A stretch of 64,000 nt of DNA, from the NCBI RefSeq assembly GCF_034653355.1, contig NZ_JAYEER010000004.1:496001-560000 (forward strand), written 5' to 3'. Shown piece after piece: positions 7,889 to 15,427 of the stretch. The position numbers and the translations under genes were made by a program. Below the pieces are notes generated by a model. The model made no database searches and was not told where the DNA came from. It worked only from the letters and a program-made list of their open reading frames with translations. Source of the DNA: Nitrospirillum sp034653355 (GTDB taxonomy: Bacteria > Pseudomonadota > Alphaproteobacteria > Azospirillales > Azospirillaceae). How positions within the stretch are numbered: position 1 is the stretch's first letter; every line of letters starts with the position of its first letter.

Positions 7889-9001
7889 GTGACCGCTGTT
7901 TCAGCCGCCCGCCTGCCCATTTCCGTCCTGACCGGTTTCCTGGGCAGCGGCAAGACCACGCTGCTGTCCCGCATCATCCGCGACCCGCGCATGGCCCGCA
8001 CCGCCGTCATCATCAACGAGTTCGGCGAGGTTGGGCTGGACCACCTGCTGGTGGCCAAGGCGGATGAGAACACGGTGCTGATGGATTCGGGCTGCATCTG
8101 CTGCACCATCCGCAGCGACCTGGCCGACACCCTGCGCGACCTGTACCTGCGCCGCCTGCGCGACGAGGTGCCGGAGTTCGACCGCGTGGTGATCGAGACC
8201 ACGGGCCTGGCCGACCCGGCCCCCATCCTGCACACCCTGATGACCGATCCGCTGGTGGCCGCGCGCTTCCGCCTGGACGGCGTGGTCACCACGGTGGACG
8301 CCGTCCACGGCATGGGCCAGCTGGACGCGCAGGAGGAAAGCCTGAAGCAGGCGGCGGTGGCCGACCGGCTGGTGCTGACCAAGACCGACATCGCCACCCC
8401 GGCGGCGGTGGATTACCTGAAGCATCGCTTGAAGGAACTGAACCCCGCCGCCTTGGTGGTGGACGCCCAGACGGACGAGGCGCTGCCCGTGCTGCTGTTC
8501 GACGCCGGCCTCTACAATCCGGAAACCAAGAGCCTGGACGTGCAGCGTTGGCTGCGGGCCGAGGCCTATGACGACCACGGGCACCATCATCATGACCATG
8601 ACCACCATGATCACGGCCATGACGATCACGCCGACTGCGATCACGACCACGGTCACTGCGCGCATGAGGACCACGACCCCAACCGCCATGACGAGGCCAT
8701 CGGCGCCTTCTGCCTGACCTTCACCCAGCCCCTGGTGTGGGATGAGCTGGTGGGCTTCCTGGAGACGCTGGCCCGCCTGCGCGGCCCCGACGTGCTGCGG
8801 GTGAAGGGCGTGCTGAACGTGGTGGAGAGCGACCAGCCCATCGTCATCCACGGCGTCCAGCACCTGTTCCATCCGCCGGTGCAGTTGGACGCCTGGCCCA
8901 GCGACGACCATCGCAGCCGCATCGTCTTCATCACCCGCGACGTCAGCCGCCAGGTGGTGGAAACCCTGTACGCCAGCTGCACGGGAAAGAGTGTGGGGTG
9001 A
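7889..9001 (+). CDS. COG0523 GTPase, putative zinc metallochaperone
   Basis: 370 aa, starting at GTG with AAGGAA 8 bases upstream. G3E-family P-loop GTPase: Walker A TGFLGSGKTTLL, then NEFGEVGLDH, the metal-binding CICC motif (DSGCICCTI), ETTGLADPAPI and a base-recognition LTKTD. The C-terminal CobW_C domain follows. Between the two, residues about 229-264 are a dense His/Asp run with roughly seventeen His. Zur-linked members of this family are thought to deliver zinc to client proteins; the adjacent Zur-like gene supports that role. It is followed by an intrinsic terminator, so zur and this gene form a two-gene operon. Confidence 0.9.
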   Translation: MTAVSAARLPISVLTGFLGSGKTTLLSRIIRDPRMARTAVIINEFGEVGLDHLLVAKADENTVLMDSGCICCTIRSDLADTLRDLYLRRLRDEVPEFDRVVIETTGLADPAPILHTLMTDPLVAARFRLDGVVTTVDAVHGMGQLDAQEESLKQAAVADRLVLTKTDIATPAAVDYLKHRLKELNPAALVVDAQTDEALPVLLFDAGLYNPETKSLDVQRWLRAEAYDDHGHHHHDHDHHDHGHDDHADCDHDHGHCAHEDHDPNRHDEAIGAFCLTFTQPLVWDELVGFLETLARLRGPDVLRVKGVLNVVESDQPIVIHGVQHLFHPPVQLDAWPSDDHRSRIVFITRDVSRQVVETLYASCTGKSVG

Positions 9002-9026
9002 GGCTTAGGCCCGCCGTTGGACATGC

Positions 9027-9066
9027 CGAAAGCGGCGGGAGGGAAGCCTCCTGCCGCTTTCGTTTT
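9027..9066 (+). terminator. Intrinsic terminator of the zur operon
   Basis: A 16-bp stem (9027-9042 with 9047-9062, one mismatch) with a GAAG tetraloop and TTTT immediately after. It lies 25 bases past the GTPase stop and also faces the convergent DUF6622 gene. Confidence 0.85.
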
Positions 9067-9077
9067 GGGCCGGCCGG

Positions 9078-9587
9078 TCAGCTGGCGGCGAGCACCACCT
9101 CCGGCGCGCGGCGGTAGCTCTGGATGAAGCCCCAGGACCAGCCGGCGAAGTAGCCGAGGCTGTAGCCCGACACGCCAATGTCCAGGGCGGTGGCGGTGTC
9201 GTGCAAGTCGGGGCGCGCGGCGGCCAGGACGTTGAGGACGTAGTGGGAACCGAACAGGAAGAGGTTGCGGGCCAGGGGCACCCAGCTGCCCGGCTGGCGC
9301 ACCAGGCCGCGCTCGCGGTCCACCTCCACCCGGACGGTGGTCAGGCTGGCCAGGCCCAGGCCGATGACGGCACCCGCGGCCCAGTCCAGCAGCACCGGGC
9401 CCAGGGGGCCGGGGCGGGTGACCAGGCCGTACAGGCCCCAGATGATGAAGACACCGGGGATCAGCCAGACGCGGCCCGTCTGCTGTACAGTGGTCCGCAA
9501 GCGCCTCGCCCCCATGAACACCAGGAAGGCGAACAGCGCGAAGATCCAGGTGGGGGTGTGGCTGATGATGCGGGAGAGGATTTCCAT
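9078..9587 (-). CDS. DUF6622-like small membrane protein
   Basis: 169 aa with four to five hydrophobic segments: IFALFAFLVFMGARRL near residue 15, VWLIPGVFIIWGLYG, VLLDWAAGAVIGLGLA, and a C-terminal helix LGYFAGWSWGF. The start MEILSRIISHTPTWIF fits DUF6622 proteins, which begin with a short amphipathic lead and HTP-W. No catalytic residues are evident and its function is unknown. Arg residues cluster on one side of each segment, so it should sit in the inner membrane. It stands alone, convergent with the zur operon. Confidence 0.65.
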   Translation of the reverse strand: MEILSRIISHTPTWIFALFAFLVFMGARRLRTTVQQTGRVWLIPGVFIIWGLYGLVTRPGPLGPVLLDWAAGAVIGLGLASLTTVRVEVDRERGLVRQPGSWVPLARNLFLFGSHYVLNVLAAARPDLHDTATALDIGVSGYSLGYFAGWSWGFIQSYRRAPEVVLAAS

Positions 9588-9760
9588 GACGGGGTGGGCT
9601 CCAGGATGTTGCGCCGGGCGGCGTGGCCAAGTGGGCGTGGCCAAGTGGTTGGTGGGCCTAGCCTTCGCTCAAGCCGCCGCCCCCCGGCAACGCCACCTTC
9701 GCGGCCCGCTTGACGGATTTCGTGAGTGACTGGTAAAGGCCGTTCACGAAGCGCGAACGG

Positions 9761-10657
9761 ATGAGGCCGGTCTTGGCGGCGGAACGCGGGGTGCAGCAGG
9801 GGGCCGACGCCGGGGTCGCGGGAAAGCGGCCGCCGGGCAGCCTTGCCGGCATTATCGCCTTCGACCTGCCCGAATGGATGCGCAGTTGGGGCGGGGTCGT
9901 GGCCCTGTCCCTGGTGCTGGCCATGTTCGGGCCCTATGGCACTTTCCTGTCCATGGACGCCGTCTCGCGCGTGACGTTCTGGTGCGCGTCGGCCTTGGGC
10001 ATCGCGGCCATGGTGCGGACGGCCCATGCGGGCTTGCGCCGCTGGCCCATCGCGGCCGCCTGGCCCGCCTGGCAGCGGCGCGGGGTGTCGGCCCTGGTCG
10101 CCTCCCTGCCCGCCACGCTGTGGATCATCCTGCTGTTCAGCCTGTGCGCCAAGGTTCCCCTCGGCGCCTTGCATTTCTGGCGCACCTGGCCGCAGGTGAT
10201 CGTGACCAGCATGGTCTTCGCCATCATCCTCGGCCGCCGGGACCCGTTGGCGCCCCTGGCCACGGCACCGGCGCCCGAGCCGGTCGCGTCCCCACCGGCT
10301 GCGGTGGCGCCGGACCCCGACCCCGACGTGGCGGCGGCCTTCCTGGCCCGTGCCTGCCCGCGTCTTTGCGACGCACGGCTTCTGGCGCTGGAGGCCGAGG
10401 ACCACTATCTGCGGATCCACACCGACCTCGGGTCCGAGCTGGTGCTGATGCGCCTGCGGGACGCCATCGCCGAACTGGGGGAGGGGCTGGGGATGCGGGT
10501 CCACCGTTCCTTCTGGGTGGCGCGCGCGGCGGTGGCGGAGGCCACGGTGCGTGGCCAGGCGGCGCAATTGCGCCTCAGCGACGGAACGGTGGTGCCGGTC
10601 AGCCGCACCGCCCTGCCTCGCCTGAAAGCGGCCGGCTGGTTGGCGGAAAAGGATTAG
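9761..10657 (+). CDS. Membrane-bound LytTR DNA-binding regulator
   Basis: 298 aa. Residues about 45-165 contain four hydrophobic segments (VVALSLVLAMFGPYGTFL, VTFWCASALGIAAMV, TLWIILLFSLCA, VIVTSMVFAIILG). A Pro/Ala linker follows, and residues about 200-295 form a LytTR domain (LLALEAEDHYLRIHTD, LVLMRLRDAIAEL, GMRVHRSFWVARAAV, LRLSDGTVVPVSRT). LytTR domains bind direct-repeat DNA sites. There is no receiver domain, so the membrane part may itself be the sensor. The start is uncertain because no Shine-Dalgarno is clear. The next gene begins 38 bases downstream. Targets are unknown. Confidence 0.82.
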   Translation: MRPVLAAERGVQQGADAGVAGKRPPGSLAGIIAFDLPEWMRSWGGVVALSLVLAMFGPYGTFLSMDAVSRVTFWCASALGIAAMVRTAHAGLRRWPIAAAWPAWQRRGVSALVASLPATLWIILLFSLCAKVPLGALHFWRTWPQVIVTSMVFAIILGRRDPLAPLATAPAPEPVASPPAAVAPDPDPDVAAAFLARACPRLCDARLLALEAEDHYLRIHTDLGSELVLMRLRDAIAELGEGLGMRVHRSFWVARAAVAEATVRGQAAQLRLSDGTVVPVSRTALPRLKAAGWLAEKD

Positions 10658-10695
10658 GCCCGGCGAAGGCCGGGGAACGAGAAGGGGTGATAGCG

Positions 10696-11619
10696 ATGAC
10701 CATGCGTGTCCTGGTCCTGGGCGCCGGCGCCACCGGCGGCTTCTACGGCGGCCACCTGATGCAGGCGGGGGAGAACGTCACCTTCCTGGTGCGGCCGAAG
10801 CGACATGCCCAGCTGATGGAAAACGGCCTGGTGGTGGTCAGCCCCCAGGGCAACATCGTCAGCCCGGTGCAGGCCGTGACCCGCGTCAGCAAGCCCTTCG
10901 ACCTGGTGCTGCTGTCGTGCAAGGCCTACGACCTGGACGCCGCCATCGAGACCATCCGCCCGGCGATGGGGCCGGAGACGCGCATCCTGCCGGTGCTGAA
11001 CGGCCTGAACCACCTGGATCGGCTGGACGCCGCCTTCGGGGCGGAGCGGGTGATGGGCGGCCTGTGCCACCTGACCATCACCATGGACCCGGACGGCACC
11101 ATCCGCCATCTGCACGCCTTCAACCGCCTGACGTTCGGCGCCCGCCACCCGGCCCAGGCGCCCCTGGCCGACGCGCTGGCCCAGGCCTATGCCCGGTGCC
11201 CCATCACCGTGGTCAACAGCCCCGACATCGTCCATGACATGTGGGAGAAGTTCTACTTCCTGGCCACCTTGGCCGGCAGCACGACCTTGATGCGGGCCCC
11301 TATCGGCGCCATCCTGAAGGCGCCGGACGGCCTGGCCTTCATCACCGGCCTGCTGGAGGAATGCACCAGGGTCGCCACGGCCGCCGGCCACCCGCCCAGC
11401 GCCGAACGCGACGCCGAATCCCGCTATCACCTGACCAAGGAGGACAGCAGCCTGTCCGCCTCGATGATGCGCGATATCGAGAAGGGCGGCCCCACGGAGG
11501 GGGAGCACATCGTGGGCGACATGCTACGCCGGGGCCGCGACCTGGGTCTGGACCTGCCCCTGCTGACCCTCGCCACCACCCATCTGCGGGCCTATGAGGC
11601 GCGGCGGACGGCTTCCTGA
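10696..11619 (+). CDS. Ketopantoate reductase family protein (PanE/ApbA-like)
   Basis: 307 aa. An N-terminal Rossmann fold with VLVLGAGATGGFYGGHL binds NADPH; LLSCKAYDLDAAI and LPVLNGLNHLDRL follow as in PanE, and the helical C-terminal domain contains WEKFYFLATLAGSTTLMRAPIG and the lysine-glutamate region. PanE reduces 2-dehydropantoate to pantoate, between the PanB and PanC steps, both of which are in this window. Many genomes have several paralogues of this family acting on other 2-oxo acids, so the exact substrate is not proved and I leave the symbol blank. Confidence 0.85.
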   Translation: MTMRVLVLGAGATGGFYGGHLMQAGENVTFLVRPKRHAQLMENGLVVVSPQGNIVSPVQAVTRVSKPFDLVLLSCKAYDLDAAIETIRPAMGPETRILPVLNGLNHLDRLDAAFGAERVMGGLCHLTITMDPDGTIRHLHAFNRLTFGARHPAQAPLADALAQAYARCPITVVNSPDIVHDMWEKFYFLATLAGSTTLMRAPIGAILKAPDGLAFITGLLEECTRVATAAGHPPSAERDAESRYHLTKEDSSLSASMMRDIEKGGPTEGEHIVGDMLRRGRDLGLDLPLLTLATTHLRAYEARRTAS

Positions 11620-11679
11620 GGCCACGGCTCCTGCGCGCCAAACCGGCGGATGCCGGCGCCCGACCTCTCGGGGGAAACA

Positions 11680-11711
11680 AAAAAGCCTCGGATCATCCTC
11701 CGGGGCTTTTT
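11680..11711. terminator. Bidirectional intrinsic terminator
   Basis: A 13-bp stem (11680-11692 with 11699-11711, one wobble) is flanked by A's on the left and T's on the right. It can end both the PanE-like gene on the plus strand and the convergent minus-strand helical-repeat gene, whose stop is at 11714. Confidence 0.8.
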
Positions 11712-11713
11712 CA

Positions 11714-13141
11714 TCACTGCAGCATGGGCGTGCCGGTCTCTATCTCCACCAGCGCCGCCAGCATGGGCACGGCGATGTCCTTGCGCTGGGTGTCGCCGCT
11801 GTTGCTGCGCTCCGCCGCCGACAGACCGGCCAGGTAGGTGTTGCGCCAGCGTTGGTCCTTGAACAGCAGTTTGTCGGCGCGGGCGCGCTGGGCCAGGATC
11901 AGGGGCTTGGGGTCGGTGCCGACGGACAGCAGCTTGTCGATGCGCCCGGATAGGGCCTCCGCCTGCTTGCGGTCGCCGGTCTTCAGGGCGTCGGCCATCA
12001 GCTGGACGAAGGTTTCCGCCTTGATGTCGGTGTCCTGCACCTGCTCGGCGTAGGTGGTGGCCAGCTGCATCTCGCCCCGGGCGCCCAGGCGGCCCAGCAC
12101 GGCGGGGATGGTCCAGGGGCTTTCCTGCTGCACGGTGCGCAGGAGGCCCAGCGCCAGGTTGGGGTCGCCCAGGTCGCCGGCGGCCACGGCCAGCTCCGGC
12201 GCGCAGCAGTTGCCCTTGCGGTCCTTGAAGCGGCTGAACTGCTCCTCCACCGTGTTCAGGAACATGGTGTGGGCGCGGGCCACGTTGCCGGCCTTGTAAA
12301 AGCCTTCGGCCACCAGGCCTAGCTCCCAGGCGCAGTTGTTGGCCTGGGCGTATTCCGCCGCCTCTTCCACCAGCTTGCCCGCCTGGCCCTTGTCGCCCTT
12401 CCAGATCAACGCCTGACTGATGTCGGTCAGGTTGTAGATGCGGGTGGAGCAGTCGTTGATGCGCCGGGTGATGTCCAGCGCCATGTCCACCTCGCCCGTC
12501 AGCGACAGGGCGCGGCCCAGGAACAAGTCGCGGCCCGTGTCCGTCACCGGCGGGGCGCGGCGGAAGGCGGCGATGAAGGGGGCGATGATTTGCTTGGTGC
12601 GGTCCTTGTCGCCCAGGTGGTAATGGGCGACGGCCAGCGACAGCCAATCCCAGCGCGGGGCGGTGATGGGATAGTCCACCGGCTGGATCAGCCCCTCGAT
12701 GCGATAGAGGAAGCAGCCCGTGGACTGGGCATCATTGCAGGCCAGGCTGCGGATGCGCGACTTGAAGTCGTTGTAGTCGAAATCGCCCACGAACTGATTG
12801 GTGGACAGCTGCACCGCCAGCGGGCTTTCCGGGCTTTGCACCAGGATGTTGGACAGCAGCTTGTCCGCCTGCAGCAGCAGCCTGGTCTGGTCCTGCAGGT
12901 CATAGCTCTGGTCGGCCTTCTTGATGGCCTCCATCGCCTGGACGAATTGGCGGTTGGCCATGGCCTGGGCGTCGGGCAGCGTCTGGTTGCCGGCCAAACC
13001 CGGAATGGGCTGGGCGCCGGCCGGCGCCGCCGGCGCCAGGACCAGCGTCACGGCCAGAATGGGGGCCGCCAAGACCGAAAGACCCGGGAAGCGGCCCCGG
13101 AAATGAGAGGAACCCACGGCAACACGCTCAACGACGGACAT
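11714..13141 (-). CDS. Exported helical-repeat (TPR-like) protein of unknown function
   Basis: 475 aa. The N-terminus has a signal peptide (LSVLAAPILAVTLVLAPAAPAGAQ), so it should be periplasmic. The body is almost all alpha-helical pairs resembling TPR or Sel1-like repeats: WLSLAVAHYHLGDKDRTK, LFLGRALSLTGEVDMAL, LIWKGDKGQAGKLVEEA, LGLVAEGFYKAGNVARA. Several Cys (RSLACNDAQSTGCFLY, GNCCAPE) could form disulfides. Such repeats usually mediate protein-protein contacts. It overlaps the upstream BON-domain lipoprotein gene by 14 bases, so the two are co-transcribed and may act together in the envelope. I do not recognise a named family. Confidence 0.7.
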   Translation of the reverse strand: MSVVERVAVGSSHFRGRFPGLSVLAAPILAVTLVLAPAAPAGAQPIPGLAGNQTLPDAQAMANRQFVQAMEAIKKADQSYDLQDQTRLLLQADKLLSNILVQSPESPLAVQLSTNQFVGDFDYNDFKSRIRSLACNDAQSTGCFLYRIEGLIQPVDYPITAPRWDWLSLAVAHYHLGDKDRTKQIIAPFIAAFRRAPPVTDTGRDLFLGRALSLTGEVDMALDITRRINDCSTRIYNLTDISQALIWKGDKGQAGKLVEEAAEYAQANNCAWELGLVAEGFYKAGNVARAHTMFLNTVEEQFSRFKDRKGNCCAPELAVAAGDLGDPNLALGLLRTVQQESPWTIPAVLGRLGARGEMQLATTYAEQVQDTDIKAETFVQLMADALKTGDRKQAEALSGRIDKLLSVGTDPKPLILAQRARADKLLFKDQRWRNTYLAGLSAAERSNSGDTQRKDIAVPMLAALVEIETGTPMLQ

Positions 13142-13727
13142 AATTCACAACCTGGCGGACGCGGGGCAGTTCGCGGGCGTGCTGCAGCACGGCCTCAAGC
13201 TCCACCCCGCTACGGGCGACGCCCATGATGTAGACCACCTGGTTGACGGTTTCGATGCTGTAGTTGCTGGACCTGACCTGCCCGTCCAGCAGCAGGGCCG
13301 CCCACAGCTTGGTGCTGATCCAGGCGTCGGTGGCGCTGTCGGACAGGCTGCTTTCGTCCGCGATCTTGATTTCATTCAAAACTTTGCGCACGCCGTCGGC
13401 CTGCCAGGCCAGGCGCACCGCGTCCACCCGCATATCAGGGTCGCGGGCGTTGCCGGTCAGCAGCACCTCGCCCCGGTCGACCGTGACGTTCAGGCGACTG
13501 TTCATCTCCGGGCTTTTTTCCTTCCAAAGCCGATGAATCTGCTCGTCGATCTGACCGTCGGGCACGGCGGGCGCCTCGGCGGCGGCCTCGGCCCGCTGGC
13601 GGGCCAGCTCCGGCGATTCGCGACCCGGCGACTGGCACCCGGCCAGAAGCGATCCCATGGCCGCCAGCAGCAGAAGGGCGGGGCCCCTGACGGGGTGGCG
13701 CTGGCGGATGGTGGTCGCGGAGGTCAT
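13128..13727 (-). CDS. BON-domain lipoprotein (OsmY/DolP-like)
   Basis: 199 aa. Lipoprotein signal with the lipobox LLAGC, Cys at residue 31. Two BON domains follow: about 57-125 (DEQIHRLWKEKSPEMNSRLNVTVDRGEVLLTG with VRKVLNEIKI) and about 130-199 (TDAWISTKLWAALLLDG with VVYIMGVARSGVELEAVL and VRQVVNYVRR). BON domains bind phospholipid and help keep the outer membrane stable, for example DolP/YraP and OsmY. It overlaps the helical-repeat gene downstream by 14 bases, so translation is likely coupled. Confidence 0.85.
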   Translation of the reverse strand: MTSATTIRQRHPVRGPALLLLAAMGSLLAGCQSPGRESPELARQRAEAAAEAPAVPDGQIDEQIHRLWKEKSPEMNSRLNVTVDRGEVLLTGNARDPDMRVDAVRLAWQADGVRKVLNEIKIADESSLSDSATDAWISTKLWAALLLDGQVRSSNYSIETVNQVVYIMGVARSGVELEAVLQHARELPRVRQVVNYVRR

Positions 13728-13784
13728 AAGCGATGCCCTGGTCCCTGTTCTTCAGAAATTCGCGTCGGCAAGCTATAGGCGAAA

Positions 13785-14591
13785 TCAGGCGAAAGTAGGG
13801 GAGGCGAGCAGCGTCGCCAATTCCCGCGCGAGGATGCCCGCGATGCGTTTTCGCTGGCCCGGATCGCGCAGCAGCGTCTCGTCCTGGCGGTTGGACAGGA
13901 AGCCGGTCTCCACCAGCACGGACGGGATGTCCGGTGCCTTCAGCACCACGAAGTTGGCGGAGCGCATGGGGTTTTCCAGCAGGCGCAGGTCGCGCCCGGC
14001 GCCGCGCACGATGCCCTGGCGCGCCGCCAGCGACGCCGCCTTGGTGCGGCGGGTAGCCAGATCCATCAGGATGTCGGCCACCACCGGCTTGGTGTGCTTC
14101 AGGTCCAGGCCCAGGCGGTCGGCGTAGTTCTCCTTGTCGGCCAGGGCCTGGGAGAAGGCGTCCGACGCCTTTTCCGACAGGGTGTAGGCGGACAGCCCGC
14201 GCGCGTTGCCGTTGGGGGCGCTGTCGGCGTGGATGGACAGGAACAGGTCGGCCTTGGCCTCGCGCGCCACGTCCACCCGCTCCCCCAACTCAAGGAAATG
14301 GTCGTCCTCACGCGTCAGACCGGCGTTCAGGCCCTGGGTCTTGCGCAGCTGCAAGGCCAGTTCCTTGGCCAGATCCAGGGTCACGTCCTTCTCATAGGTG
14401 CCTTCGTGGCCGATGGCGCCAGGGTCCTTGCCGCCATGGCCGGGGTCGATCATCACCAGGCGGGGGGCCCGCGACGCCGGCGCCCGGGCGGCCGCGTTGA
14501 TCAGATGCTCGGCCTGTCCCGGGCGGACAAGGCCGCTGACGCCCAGGAACGGTATTCCGACGGCAAGCCGGAGGATGGCCCTGCGATCCAT
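13785..14591 (-). CDS. N-acetylmuramoyl-L-alanine amidase (AmiA/B/C type)
   Basis: 268 aa. Residues 1-30 (MDRRAILRLAVGIPFLGVSG) form an export signal with twin Arg near the start, although no full Tat motif is clear. The Amidase_3 catalytic domain has all expected zinc ligands and the catalytic Glu: VMIDPGHGGKDPGAIG (His), YEKDVTLDLAKEL (Glu), SIHADSAPN (His) and SVLVETGFLSN (Glu). These enzymes cut the amide bond between MurNAc and the stem peptide to separate daughter cells. No AMIN targeting domain is present, shorter than E. coli AmiC. A weak GGCGGA precedes the chosen ATG. Confidence 0.88.
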   Translation of the reverse strand: MDRRAILRLAVGIPFLGVSGLVRPGQAEHLINAAARAPASRAPRLVMIDPGHGGKDPGAIGHEGTYEKDVTLDLAKELALQLRKTQGLNAGLTREDDHFLELGERVDVAREAKADLFLSIHADSAPNGNARGLSAYTLSEKASDAFSQALADKENYADRLGLDLKHTKPVVADILMDLATRRTKAASLAARQGIVRGAGRDLRLLENPMRSANFVVLKAPDIPSVLVETGFLSNRQDETLLRDPGQRKRIAGILARELATLLASPTFA

Positions 14592-14941
14592 GAGACTAAA
14601 TCCGCCCGAATGAACTGCTTGAGAATCGTGCTTTGGTGTGCGGTGCCGTTCCGCGACGCAACCATGCGATGCATGCCGCCGCGCCCGGAAAGCCCGGACC
14701 TTTCCGCATGCGGTATGTTTGACCCGCGCCTTGCCGTATCGCAACAAAATCTTGGGGGGAGACTCGAGAAACATGGGCAGGTGTTGCGGCCGGATGACGG
14801 CCCGGGCCGGCCCCAGGCCGTCGCATGGCCCCCGCCGCCGCCCCGGGGGTGTGCCCCGTCAAAGGGGCGTGCTAGAACCGGGGAAGGCGCGCCGCCGCCG
14901 CGGCGCCGTTCCATCATCGTTCATGCGGGAGCCTGACTGCC
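14592..14941. other. Divergent intergenic region without a gene
   Basis: This 350-base stretch separates the minus-strand amidase from plus-strand yajQ. It contains no open frame with family similarity. Its right half is unusually G/C-homopolymeric. I see no convincing promoter or operator; it must hold at least one promoter for each divergent gene. Confidence 0.5.
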
Positions 14942-15427
14942 ATGCCGTCCTTCGACATCGTTTCCAAGACCGACAAAGCCGAGGTGGACAACGCCGTGGC
15001 GGGCGTGGTGCGGGAACTGGGCCAGCGCTTCGACTTCAAGGGCGCCAAGTGCACCATCGAGCACAAGGACGACGTCATCACCATCGTGGCCGATGACGCG
15101 CCCAAGCTGTCCCAGATGCAGGAAATGCTGAAGGTGCACCTGACCCGGCGCAAGCTGGACGTGGGCTGCCTGGACTGGGGCGACGACCAGCGCGCCGCCG
15201 GCGACGCCCGCCGCCAGGAGGTCAAGGTGAAGCAGGGCATCGACAAGGAACTGGCCAAGACCATCGTCAAGGCCATCAAGGACAGCAAGATGAAGGTCCA
15301 GGCTTCCATCCAGGGCGACGAGCTGCGCGTCAGCGGCAAGAAGATCGACGACCTTCAGGACGCCATCCGCCTCGTGAAGGGCCTTAAGATCGAGCAGCCG
15401 CTGCAATACGAGAATTTCCGGGACTGA
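14942..15427 (+). CDS. yajQ: YajQ-family nucleotide/cyclic-di-GMP-binding protein
   Basis: 161 aa, the usual size. It begins PSFDIVSKTDKAEVDNAV and continues RFDFKGAKCTIEH, AEx-type KLSQMQEMLKVHL, RRKLDVGCLDWG, RQEVKVKQGIDKELAKTIVKAIKDSK and the C-terminal KIDDLQDAIRLVKG...PLQYENFRD, all diagnostic of the UPF0234/YajQ family. Xanthomonas YajQ binds cyclic-di-GMP and partners with a transcription factor; whether this one does is not known. Its last 44 bases overlap the end of the convergent histidine kinase gene. Confidence 0.93.
   Translation: MPSFDIVSKTDKAEVDNAVAGVVRELGQRFDFKGAKCTIEHKDDVITIVADDAPKLSQMQEMLKVHLTRRKLDVGCLDWGDDQRAAGDARRQEVKVKQGIDKELAKTIVKAIKDSKMKVQASIQGDELRVSGKKIDDLQDAIRLVKGLKIEQPLQYENFRD

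Noticed and set aside
8570..8680. DNA tandem repeat in the GTPase gene
   Set aside because: The GAC/CAT/CAC repetition is the coding of its His/Asp-rich metal-binding stretch, not an independent repeat element.
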